In this document: in pieces, positions 22,650-34,600 of the stretch
Layout of the letters: every line of letters begins with the position of its first letter
How positions within the stretch are numbered: position 1 is the stretch's first letter
Translations under genes and position numbers: made by a program
From: Anseranas semipalmata
Taxonomy: Eukaryota; Chordata; Aves; Anseriformes; Anseranatidae
Direction of reading: 5' to 3'
Length of the DNA stretch: 64,000 nt
NCBI GenBank assembly: GCA_013399115.1
Contig: VXAA01000606.1
Span: 793,434-857,433 of the forward strand
The notes under the pieces: generated by a model
What the model was told of the DNA's origin: nothing
Databases searched by the model: none
The model's input: only the letters and a program-made list of their open reading frames with translations

Positions 22650-23560
22650 CTGCAAAAGCAGATGTCCATATTAGAAAACATTACACCGATTTCTCAGTGA
22701 CAGGCAATGTTCAAAAAGCTCATGATACTCCCACAATGTTTCATTGCACTGTTTTCTCCCACTTCTATTGCAAGTCATTAACAAACCCACCACTTTCACC
22801 TTTCAGATATAATGTTTTGTATTCAAGGACTTTTTTTGTGATATCCTGAACAAAGCATGCAATACCCTATACAAATTTTAAGTCTAAATAAAGCATTAGT
22901 GGTTGTGTCCAGTAGTTTGAAGGCAACAGGCTTTCAAATTCATTGCCAACTTTAACTATCTGTAAACAGCTTTGTTCTTAGTCTGACAAATGAACCAGTC
23001 GGCATGTCAAGGCTGAGGACTCTATACTCAACTTGTTCCATCCTCACTGCTACAATGACTGCTCCCTCCCTTTAGGGTCATTACTGAAGCATTAGATGGT
23101 AGAAAATACATTAGTATGAACATAATCAATCTCACAAATCACATTCAGATTTCTATGCAGCATTATTTCCTCCCTTTAACTTCTATACTGACAGGTAGGG
23201 GAGAAAACAAAAGACTTGGCTATGGCTTGAAATTAGGAGCACTTGGCTTTCAATTCAGGTATTTTATAAGATGCACCTCCAAGCTTTTCTTAGTTATTTA
23301 ATAGGTATATTTAAATCAGCATATTACAAGTTTAAGTACAGATAACTATAAAAGAAAGTGAAGAATCACAACAAAAGATGTTTGGGATTTGTTTTTTTTA
23401 TTTATTTATTTTTTTTCTAGAAAAGCAGTTGCATCTACTATACAGAAGGTACTGAAACCTCAGATATCTGAATTTACTCTTTGGCTTTCTGTAATATCCA
23501 GAGTAGCTGAGTTAACAGTGATCATAGTTTACATTTCTATAGAAGCTCCCATTTGTAAAT

Positions 23561-23680
23561 CATAAAGCATTTTACCAATATTCATGAACTTTGCCTCCTG
23601 GCAATTGGATCATGCCTACAAGGTTAATATTGTTATCCCCATTTTATAGCACAGAAATCAGAGAGAGAGAATATGACGTC
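23561..23680 (-). mobile_element. MIR-like SINE relic
   Basis: The plus strand has AAAGCATTTTACC, then AAGGTTAATATTG, TTATCCCCATTTTATAG and CAGAAATCAGAGAGAGAG. These are the reverse complement of the MIR 3' half: the GTAAAATGGGGATAA region and the flanking low-GC part. The order and spacing of blocks agree with the family. Confidence 0.6.
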
Positions 23681-23964
23681 CTCTTTTCCAAAAACTCTTG
23701 TTCTCTTTCTTCTATATACATGAAATGTGCATGCTGGCACACAGAAAATAAAAGTATTGCACATGTAGCCAAGATCTGAAGAAGCAAAAAATAAATAAAT
23801 GAATGTGCAAAAGCACTGGTATTTTGAAGAAAACCTTTTGTCATCTGCAGGACAGATGTGACTAGAGGTAGCACCTGATTGTCTATTTTTGACCTACAGA
23901 TGGTTAGAATCATAGGCACACATAAAAAAGAGATCAGGCAATATTAAAGGTACTTTGACTACTT

Positions 23965-24075
23965 GTTCCATATGATCCCAATCCTGCAAAGCACTTAGGC
24001 AGATGTGTAATTTTGCTTATGCAAAATACACCCCTGAATTCCACGGCATTGCTTGCAGGATGTGTGTGACAGAAA
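23965..24075. mobile_element. Possible ancient amniote repeat relic
   Basis: CCCAATCCTGCAAAGCACTT, then GCAGATGTGTAA and, later, GCTTGCAGGAT resemble the ends of an old palindromic non-autonomous repeat of amniotes. The two ends are weak inverted copies (ATCCTGCAA and TTGCAGGAT-like). The family assignment is uncertain. Confidence 0.35.
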
Positions 24076-24319
24076 AAGGGCCAGCTTTCTGCTGGACCTT
24101 TCTTCAGTACTGCTACAATTAACTTGTATTTTCAGATACAGGCTTTTTGTAGCATTCACCTGAATGATGTGCTGCTCAATCTTGCTGATTTATGTGAGAC
24201 TCTCCACACTTGAACATGCAACAAACTCACCATAGGATGAATGATAGGTGTTGAAAGGTATTGTCTGTGTATTTTTTCCTGTGTAACCCAGCATTATTTT
24301 ATATTGCCTTTTGTATATA

Positions 24320-24343
24320 AAATAAAAATAAAAATAAAAATAT
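24320..24343. repeat. (AAAAT)n simple repeat
   Basis: About four units of AAAAT in intron F-G. Confidence 0.75.
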
Positions 24344-25436
24344 TAGGCTAGGATTCTCCCACATGGGAAGTTCTCATTTTCTTGACAAAATAAAGTAGAC
24401 ATGGGAGACACACAATATCCTTCTATGTTATTCTAGACTTAGCTGGAATTAGAGAAAAGCATTTCTCTTACCATTGGTCTTCAAATCAAGTCTACATCCT
24501 GGACATTATAGCACGACTTTCCCTGTGTTCCAACAATCCTTCCATCTGGGGATTGATCAAAACTGAACTAGAAGCAACTGTTGTTGCTAATATGATAGCA
24601 ATTGACGTTTTCTAACCTAGGATACTATTTCTCTGTATAAAATCTATGCAATTAAATTTGTGTAAAGGTAGGCTACAGTGGTACAAATGTCAATCACCTT
24701 TTTATCAGAAGTTAGAAGAGTTAATTCAGCCTGCATTTCATTATTGTACTTGTCACACATTTAAAAATAGAACATTATGGGAAACCATGAATATACCCTC
24801 TTCTTTAACTGTAATTACCATCGTTATGCAACTACAGACAGTGGTCAACATCAGTTTCATATCTCAACAGCTGCAATTTGCAACATGTTGTAAGTATTTT
24901 TGTATTTTAACCTTTTTTCTCTACTAGATCACATTAAAGAACTAAAGGCTAACTTTTAAAAAAATATATATTTAAAATTGGGGGACAGGTAGGAGGAGTA
25001 AGGGTTTCTTCTTGAAGTCTCAGATAACCCCACAAGGTTTAAAAAACAACTTCTCTTTCAGCTTGTATTGACTTTCCTCTTCTGTGAATCATGAATCATG
25101 AGTGTGATGCAAAGTGTAAGAGCAGTGGGGGCTCAGGTTTTGGGGTCTTGTAACTTTCTAAGTCTTTCTTAATTCAACTTAGTTACAAAATCACTGCAAA
25201 TCTTTTTAAGTGAAATCCCCCTCCTACACACTCTTGTCTTCTTCCCCCACTACACTGAATGGTTTATTGCTTGAATTGAATCAGGAAAATTGAGAGGGTG
25301 GAGGTTTCTTTTCAGTACCTTTGAAATAAAAATGTTTAGCTACACAACTAGCTTAATACCATTAAAATGCATGACAACTTGCTCAAGGGCAAATTCAAGC
25401 TGGGGCTGACAGAAATGCTACTGCAATTTTACTTGC

Positions 25437-25559
25437 CTGGGCATCTTGGGTGTTGTTGACCTTCCCTGTTCTGACGAGGGAGAAGTTGTATGCAAAGAGC
25501 ACCAGTAAAGCCAGGGGTACCATGTACAGTTCCACACTCCATACAGTGACCACAAATAC
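25437..25559 (-). CDS. MCTP2: MCTP2 coding exon F: first membrane segment, with GC donor
   Basis: The exon has 41 codons, phase 0 at both ends. It encodes VFVVTVWSVELYMVPLALL, then VLFAYNF, then SLVRTGKVNNTQDAQ. The first 26 residues, with IAFV from exon E, form a long hydrophobic segment interrupted by Glu-Leu-Tyr, which matches the first membrane domain of MCTP proteins. The acceptor is CTCCCAG. The donor is CAG|GCAAGT, a GC donor with otherwise perfect U1 complementarity. The frame requires this boundary, because the next exon starts with the Glu that follows Gln in the family protein and both junctions are phase 0. Confidence 0.95.
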
Positions 25560-28500
25560 CTGGGAGAAATAAAGGAACAGAAGGGAACATACAAGTATTT
25601 AAAGAGGAAGACATACAAGAAGGCCTTTCAGTCATTATCCTGACGTGCATTCATCCTTGAATCTCTGTTAACCTCATTCGTATTCTTATTTTGGCAAATA
25701 AAATCTGCTTGCAAAGCGTACTCTTTCTATTCTGTTTGAATCCATTAGGCTGCTATTTGTTAGCTTCTCCTTCCCTGTTTTTGGTGAAGTACAAGGCCAT
25801 AAACATAAGGTTGGTCCAAAGGCATTATTCATTCCTTCCTGGGACTACCACAAGCCGGAAAGCTCTTTGTCATTAATGCTAGAGCATAACAACATTTAAA
25901 CCTGCTGCACTTCATCAAACTCTAATTGCCAGCAGGTCTTTCACAGGCTAGAGGAGAGTTTCTTCCCCTTGTGCAACAGGAGCCATTCACCTCTCCAGTC
26001 ACTCCACGAGGGATGTTTAGCAAATTTATCTTCACCATTAATCCACCTATATTCTTGGCATAGCAGCACAGAGAAAAGACTATCACCTTCCAGGAGGCAA
26101 GGCTCTAGGTTGCATGTGATGCATTATTTTGGGAAGGGATCCAGCAATCCTATTCTCCATTCCCATATGCCTACCATTTTTCAGCAAAGCACATTCTGAT
26201 TTCACTGGTTGCTTGGGGTCTCTTTACCCAGAAAGGTAAAGAGGGTTTGTACCTTCAGAGTAGTATCTGACAAAACCCATGAACAACAAAGGAGAAGGCA
26301 AATTTTGAAGTCCTGTACTCCAAATTGGATCAGCAAAACATGTAACCAATATGATGGGGACTGAAACATTAAAAACATGATACCAAGCCAAACTCCAATC
26401 CTATCTTACAAGTACCAATGATACCTGAATGGACTCCAAACTTGGAGAGGTCGGAAAAGGAAAGTTAATAAATTTAATCCAGAACTGCCATAAAATGCAT
26501 GTTGTGATCCTATTTCCTTTTCTACTCTTACATCGTGTTTCCAGAAGAACTGCCTAATGCTGGTCTTGTCTTAACACAGCAAAAACTTTAAGCTATTTTA
26601 AACAACCTCCTTTAATCGGATTTTTCTTCCCCCAAAAGAATCTCTGAAATAATCAAAAGCAAAAATCACATTTTTAGAATAATGCAGGGGGGTGAAAAGG
26701 AGTCAGATCCTCCAGTTAATGCATCTCAAACTGCCATGAGAGGAAAACTCTGAGTGATCAGAAAGCTATATCTCTCTCCATTAATCCTTGGCCTGTCAGA
26801 CCCTATATATGAAGGCAAGGATGGCATTTACAGAATGGGATATTTATGGCAACATATATTGTGTTATGGACCCAAAAGTCTAACCACACTGTACCAAAGT
26901 GCTACTTCCCACTGCATTCAATGGGGTGAGAATTTATACCTCTACAAAACAACAGCTGTTGTAACTTTTAAACAAAAAGACTTGCCTGACATTAGACGAT
27001 TGGCCAGTTAATATCTACCAGGGGCCAAACATAAATCAAGAAACAATGACTATATATATAGCCCTGCCCAAACAGCAGTTGCATTTTCTAGAGTTAACCT
27101 GATTTTATGTTAGCTGTTGCTATGCAAGGAATTAGACTGTTATCCTGTTCATGGCATTTGTAGGCCAGTAGAACGATCTTTGAGATATACGCATTCATAA
27201 AATGGGCTGACATCCAGACAACATATCCCCGTGCTATTGATTTGTAGTATAGGAACTTAAAAGAGGATTAGGTTTTGATTTCTTCTTTTTGATCATGCTT
27301 TTCTACATACTAAAAAATTAGAAGTGATAATGATTCCAGTCAAATTTCATACGTAAGCAAGGCAATAGAAATACAAGAACACTGGCCAAGAAGGCATGGT
27401 ACTTGATCTCTCTTACAGGAGGCTTCAAAAATTGTGATATCTTAAGATAAAAAAAAAAAAAGTTCCATAAATGAGAAGTTCCAACCTTAACAAATTCCTC
27501 TGAAGCTATTCCAACTCCCTTGAATGAATCTTTAATTGCTTCGTAAGATAAAGTAAAGGTGATACCAGCTCCTGTCCCACCTCAAATATCATTCTAAAAA
27601 ACAAGGACCTATTATTGCAAATATCTATACGTGTATCTAGGGTACATATAGATAGCTAAAAATAGATGCACACAGATATAAAGCTGATGCTTATGCAAGC
27701 TCCTTTATTGAAATTCACATTAGTAGGTATTAATTCAAAAAAATTACTTCAGCCTGTTGGAGGAGGTTGCACATACATCATCTCCCTGGGGTATATGTGA
27801 ACTCAGTCTTGTCTTAACGCAGCAAAAAGACTCCACCAGCAGCCAGCTATGCAAAGTCCTACAGGAGTCAATGAAGCTCTTGAAGAACCTCTCTTCATTC
27901 ATTCAGTTGCAGGACTTGAACCAATTTTAGTGCATCTGTCACCATCCTATATGAACATCACTCCGCTCAGTTGCAAGTATAATACAACCTTGCAATCACA
28001 GGTCATTTAGGCAAGATACAAAATCAAGACCTTGGTGATTTTAGATCCAACAGTATATTTTGTGTATTATTAAGTTTCAGACCTTAAATAAAACTTAAAA
28101 TTTAATTACAAAATCTCAGTGTAGTCTCAGCTGATAGCTGAGGCATACCGTCGCCTCCTTTCTAATGCTGACTGGTTAATCAGTTGCTGAGTTGTAACTC
28201 AGACAGCGGCACTTTGATAGAGCTCCCCCATCTACTTAAGAAGAGTTGCTTTACTGCTACCATCGCAGCAGAGGAGCTTTCATTACTGTGACACAACACA
28301 GATACAAGACAAATTGATTTAGCTATTCAGAAATTATTTAGCCTCGGAGGTATGGGAAATGATTGCTGTGAACATACAGTACATAATAAAAGTTCACAGG
28401 GTGTTTATAAACTGAATAGAAATATTTCTGCATTCTAACAGCCTTTTCACTAGTTCTGCAGCATCAGCCATCAAAGCAGTTCCCATATAAGCCCATATCC

Positions 28501-28827
28501 TATTCTTTCAGCTCTCAGGCAGCACCCGCACACCAACTACAACACCAACAGGCCTGTGGTATGGATACCCACCCCCCAGATTATGAAAGGCTCTCCATCA
28601 CACACGTTTTATTTTTTCCCCAGTGGTATCTTATGCTTTGGAGAAGCTCCTGCATTATCCTCCTTAAATTATTTTCCAACAATGTCTTTTGTCAAAACTC
28701 AAGAATGGTTCAGCTGCTGATGTATACAGTGGCTATTGCAAGCTTCAATATATTCCCAATTTCTTGTAGTCCCTAGCCTGTCTTTTGCCTAATACAAAGG
28801 CTGGTAAAGGAAATCATTAACCAGTTC

Positions 28828-28902
28828 AGATCACTTGCTCAAGATCACAGAAGTCAGGGACAGAATCCAAGAGCACCCATTTCAAATGATCTGGTTTTAA
28901 CA
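28828..28902 (-). mobile_element. MIR-like SINE relic
   Basis: The plus strand has CACTTGCTCAAGATCACAG, AAGTCAGGGACAGAATCC and AGAGCACCCA. This matches the MIR/CORE-SINE segment that usually reads ACTTGCCCAAGGTCACACAG followed by GTGGCAGAGCC. It lies in the 23-kb intron, and its ends are approximate. Confidence 0.55.
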
Positions 28903-29735
28903 AGCCATACTTTATTTTTTCACTTTTCGCATCATCGTTAGACCAAGTTCTATCAGACATAATCCATTACATCATTGACACCTTTTCTGCTGGGCTTCAT
29001 ACTGTGCATGAGAGAAGTTAAAAGGACAGTAACCAATTTCTAAAATAAAAGACAAACAAGCAAAAACTAGCTTTCTGTGTTACATCTTTAATGTGATTTG
29101 AGAGTATAAAAGCCTATAATAGAACTGAGCAATTTAATTCACAGCATTATAAAACAATAATCAAAATAGAAGCAGAAATGGGATACACATATCATGAGGA
29201 AAAAAAAAAGCTCGAGCCTATTTAGACTAGAGTTCTACCTAGAAGAGAACAGCAACACAGCCTTGGAGAAAGGACCACTCGATTTCAGCTGATTAATGTG
29301 TTGCTATTTCAAAGGGCCTAATAACTACAAGTTAAAGCTCTGGAGGTTTGGAAGCCGTTTCATCTGAAAATCATTGAAGAGGGGTCCAACTGTTCCTGTC
29401 AAGAAGCATGGAGTTTGAACAACCATGAGAGTGGCCCTTTTGACAGCAGTACAAAAGATGAGAGAAGGCAGTCTCAACTGAAAGTAAAAACAAACCCTTA
29501 GAAACACATTTCAAATCTGTTTTTTTTTTTTTCTGCCCCTCTGGTTCTAATTTAGGATCTGACTATTAAGAACAGATTTTAGACGGGTGTCCACTAAAGT
29601 ATGCCCATAAAACATTTGTCACCAGCAAACCCACAGTCATGGGATAGAACAGTTTTAAGAGGTTTAGAAACCTAGCATTAGATGGGATTTTCTGTGTAAT
29701 TTTTCTACACAGTGATTTTCTTTTTTAACTCAGAG

Positions 29736-29752
29736 AAAAAAAAAAAAAAAAA
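29736..29752. repeat. A17 homopolymer
   Basis: 17 A residues on the plus strand, in the 23-kb intron. Confidence 0.85.
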
Positions 29753-31375
29753 GGCTTTCTTTCGCCTGGTAAGTCTTTCTGGAGAAGTAAAAGATGCTGT
29801 GTTGTATAACAGAATAATTCTTAGAAAACAACAGTGATGGGGAGGAGAGGAATACATTCCATCAGATGGAAAAAATAAAAGTGAAAGGAGATTAAATGCA
29901 TGCATGGAACCTATGGTAAAAGGTTATTTTCTCAGCCAGTGTAGGCTCCAGTGCTAATGAAATGCCTCATCAATGGAGCTGTGAAAAATATTATTCGGAA
30001 CTTCAAGTTTCAAAACCACACACAATTTGACTGAAGTCTAAATGACTAACAGCTTTGTCAAAAGTTTCCTTGCGATTTATAAACATGGTCTATGCAATTC
30101 ATCAAGTCAGGAGAAAAGAAAACGAGCTAATGCTACTCCAAGTTATCTGTTTTGAACTAAACCAAAACACTGGTTTTGATTTGAGATACAAAGAAATGCT
30201 CCCCTTTATTTACAGGGGACAAAAACTACACGTTTCTAACTTATCTTGGGGTTATGTGGTCTTAAGTTGCCATGTACACACAACTCGACTGTGAAAGAGG
30301 AAAAATTTCTGCAGCTAAGTATTCAGGGACAAATTCTCTAGCATTTTTGTTTGAAGCTTTCAGTCCCTCTGCCCCAAACAAAATACAGGATATTAGCCAG
30401 TAATGTAAGACACTGGCTCCCCAAAAGGGCATTCAATCCCTTGGAGGCAATAAGCTTGTCAACAACAAATTATTTCTGACAGACACTTATTCCTGTCCTT
30501 AGAAAGGGAGAGTAAAAGTCGAAGGAAGAATGGACACACCCACTTAGAGCAGGAAACTCATGCATCTTGGTATATACCTGCACACACAAAGCCATCTCCT
30601 TCAGATAACAGGCAATACAGATGCACTAACATACTGCTGAGACCAGACTATCAGAAACCAGAGTATATCATGTGGACTCACGTGAACTCAATAACAATCT
30701 TTGTCATCCTGGGATGGCTTGTGCATTTGATGAGGGAGAATATTAAAAAAGCCTGCAACAATTACATAAATTAGTTTAAAATAGCCCCATTCCAAGCCGC
30801 AGCAAATAAAGTTTGAGACAAAGAACGTATTTTCCAGTAACCTCCCCCTTCCAAAGATTTTTTTCTCCTTCTTATAGCAAGCTTTCTTCCAAAGAGGTGC
30901 ACTCCAGCATTCTTCCTAATACTCTCCTTCCTGCATCTGTAGGATGCTCCCTCACCATGCCATGCTCAGCTGAGAGCTACCTCATAGAAACCAAGCTGGA
31001 GCTCAAGGAGGGATCCGCAATGAGCAGTCACTCTCTCATTGCGATGCAGTTACGAAGAATGTGGCAGGAAGAGAAATTACACTTAAACAGACCAGCACTG
31101 TCAGAAGAAACCTATTTACTTTAGATTCAATTTGCTTTGTGTGTCCCCAGCAAGAGAACACAGAACTTCCCAACAGTGGTATGGTACATGCATTGTATTG
31201 GGCAGGGATGACCAACATCAAAAATGACCTGAAGGAATGGAGGTCCTTAAATATTTATGCCACGTTATGAATTATCCCTGCATTGCTCAACACATCTCAC
31301 CTGTGTACAACTTGCTAATTTTATGGATATATCACAGGCAAAAAAATTTAGCTCATCTACATTTTTACACATGTT

Positions 31376-31649
31376 GATAGTGATAGGACAAGGGGGAATG
31401 GTTTCAAACTAAGACAGGGGAGATTTAGGTTGGATATCAGGAGGAAGTTTTTCAGTCAGAGGGTGGTGAGGCACTGGAACGGGTTGCCCAGAGAGGTTGT
31501 GGATGCCCCATCCCTGGAGGCATTCAAGGCCAGGCTGGATGTGGCGCTGGGCAGCCTGCTCTAGTAGTTGGCAACCCTGCCCAGAGCAGGGGGGTTGAAA
31601 CTAGATGATCTTTAAGGTCCTTTTCAACCCAGGCCATTCTATGATTCTA
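31376..31649 (+). mobile_element. CR1 LINE 3' end (younger copy)
   Basis: This is another 5'-truncated CR1 in the 23-kb intron, antisense to MCTP2. From 31382 the frame runs 60 codons to TAG at 31562-31564 without a stop. It includes [19 protein letters not shown] and [18 protein letters not shown], which are typical CR1 ORF2 C-terminal motifs. The 3' UTR ends in ATTCTATGATTCT, the CR1 terminal repeat. It looks closer to a consensus than the copy at 2601 and belongs to a different subfamily, judged by eye. Confidence 0.95.
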
Positions 31650-34600
31650 CTTAAGTGCTCCATTGCAAGGGCAAATGCTACTGGAATCTGAAAACAAAGA
31701 CAAAAAGAAAATCCACCTAAGCACTCCAAATCCAAACCAGAACACCAAATTGTGCCCCAAAATAGCTCAGTCTGTATTAGATGAATGTCACAGTACAGAA
31801 TTGAGGATTAGGAATAAAAGGTTTGCTTATACAGCACAATTTGCTACCACGCAGATCTCACTTTTTTGCAGATGCTGCCTTGGGTAACAAACAGCGTGCC
31901 CACATTTGCCCACCTCAGTAGTCTGTGTAGGCTAAGCAAGACAGCAGCAAAGCCATGTCCTGCTGCCACAGCCACGTGCCCCGTCCCTGCTCATCCCAGC
32001 TGCAGCGCTCTGACAAAGTGGCTGTGGATGAGGTTAACAGGGGAGAGAAACAGGAGATGTCTGATCTGTGCTTGACAATTAATGTTACGTGTGATCATGC
32101 AAGAAGGAAAATGAGCTATAGAACAAAGCCTTCAGAGTCAGGAACCAGGGTCACAATTTTAACACCAGTTTCAACATTCAAAAAGAAGAAAAAAAAAAAC
32201 AATGTTCCCTACTCCCAACAAAATAAGACATGAGAGCCAACAAACCAACAAAAAGATCCCTTACGAACATACGAGAAATCTCATACTGTTTAAGTCAGTG
32301 TGTGTTAGGGCCTTTTTTATCACTGTCTGGTTTAGACTCTTCAGGGGGATCTCATTTTCTTTGCTGCTGCAAGGAAGTAGAAACTCATTTGTGTTTTAAA
32401 TGAAAGCTGTGATTCATGTGCAATCACGGGACTCTAAGAAATAGAGCTGTAAGAAAAGCATGCTATTCTGAAAAAAAAAAGTCACAGTGAAATCAGAAGA
32501 GTTGACAATATTACGATCTGTTCTCCACCATCCTCTTGGGATGCTGTTGGCAACTCAGTCAGGGAAAGCTGTGATGCTACAATTTAAGGCTACCTGACTG
32601 CAAACACTTACAGAATGCCCATGCTTGGATTCCAAATTACTTTTATGTCATTAACAGCTCCAATGGATTTACTCTATTTCTGACAATGCCTGGAATCAGA
32701 ATGAGAACTAAACAAGAAACAACAACCACCTCCCCTCAAAAATTAAAAAGAAAAAAAAAAGTAGGTTTTCCTTTATTTCGATTATTTTGGTTACATTAAT
32801 GAGATTAGCCAGCCTAGGAAATTAAAAACAAGATCCTTAGAGACCTTTCTTTAATGAGGGGTCAGGGAAGAGCTGCCTGGTTCAAGTTTATTTCACTGAA
32901 CTCATCACACCTCTTAAGTTTAATATATGAAGTCAAAATTTATATATTGCATTGCAAATGTTTGAAGATTATCTGTCAAATGTCACCACAGACAACAATT
33001 TTAAACACAAAAAGTTGTGTCTGGAGTGGGGTGTCAGTTTCCTTTAAGACATGCAGGTTTAAAACCCCAAAGCATAGCAACTCACTACAAGTCTAACAGG
33101 TTGCCTCTATACAGTTTCCTTGTGGCTGCACTTCCTCTTTATCCCTAACCCCAAAAGAGGTTAATCAAAACAGAAACAACTACAACACCAATTGTTTTGG
33201 GGTTCTATATTTGTGTATGCACAACAGTTTTACAGTAAAAGACATCACATCTTTTCAGGCTGCAGACACCGAAGAAATAGCTGTTTGCTAGCATGCTGAC
33301 TGGTCTAATTTTTCCCTCATGTTTTTATCTAATGTATTACATTTCCTGAGCCAAGTAAAATACAGTTAAAGACCCTCAAGCAATAAAGCTTAAAAATGAA
33401 GGAAAAAAAGAAAAAATATTACAACAGTTTTCTATCTTTTGGGGTAATCCGCTGGGAGTGGGTCAGGGGGATAAATCTGCATGTTATTTCTAAAGGGGTA
33501 ACTATGACAGACAAAGGCAATAGGGGAAGATCTTGCAACAAAGGGGAGGGAGGCATGCCAAGCAAAAATCTGTTGTTTTATATTGTAGCTAAATTAAATG
33601 GTCATTTTTATCTCTAATGTTTTGGTTTGTTTATCAGTAGGGTCATAGTTTCAGAATTACTCTCATACAGAAAGTTATGATCTATTTTCAGGGAAGACAG
33701 GCATTATGCAAGTTAAAAGCCTGATCCTATAGTAAATAATTCTTCCAGCAAGTGTCAGAAAAAATATCTGTGCTATTTAAAAGGAGGAAAAAATGTAGGT
33801 TAATTTTATTTATTCTGGATAAGGTGAACACCTTAAAAGGGTCATGAAAAAAATTATCATTAGCTAAGCTGATAAATGTCCACTTAGTTTGGAGACATAT
33901 TTGTTAACATTGTGAGAAACACTAGCAGTAAGGGTCAGATGGTGACGTAACTGTACAGTAAACGTAAAGCATATTTGGTGGAAGTGTTCTTTAACTTGAC
34001 TATCAACATTGGGTTACAACTGGTAGCAAATAGGACACTTAAGCAATATGTTTAAATGACTTTAATGACTTCCCTCCTTCATGTTCATAGATACGAATGA
34101 GTAAAGAAAAAAGGACTCTAATAAAGCAAGCATATTTAATTAGACTTAATTCAGAATACAGTGGCAGGAGGATCACACATAACATTACTTCCCGGCAGTT
34201 GCTAGCTATGGCATGGAAAAAAAAAATCAGGTTGCAGTAAACCCACATAGAGGTACTTGTGCACAGAAATGCTTCAAAACTGTCTGGCACCCATTTCTCC
34301 AAAACCTCCAGTCCTAGTAATGTTTCCAGACTGAAACAGAGAAGAAGGAACAAAGCATTGGTTTTGGTTTCTTTGTTGCATTTTTGTTGTTGTTTTTGTT
34401 CGGTTTTGTTTGTTTTGGGGAGTGTTAAGTAGTTAAAAATATTTTTAAAAAGTCCCAGTAAGCCCATATCACAAAAACAGAAATCTAAAAACACCCATAA
34501 AGCACCACAGCAAGATGACATCCTTTCAGGCAAAGGATTTCAGACTTACGCTGTGTGCACATGGGGTTCCCCACCATAGCCTCCATCAGCAGCCCCGTGC

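Larger units (their letters stand above)
22650..25436 (-). other. MCTP2: MCTP2 intron F-G, 2.8 kb, GC-AG type
   Basis: The intron starts with GCAAGT and ends with TTTTGCAG. It contains an antisense MIR-like relic (about 23561-23680), another weak ancient-repeat relic (about 23965-24075) and an (AAAAT)n tract at about 24320-24343. No other coding exon was found. Confidence 0.85.

Noticed and set aside
34039..34533. 164-codon minus-strand open frame, the longest in the window
   Set aside because: It lies in the 23-kb MCTP2 intron and covers a low-complexity GTT-rich stretch. It has no recognisable domain and does not fit the MCTP2 protein. It is in the sense orientation of the intron but no exon of the family is missing there.
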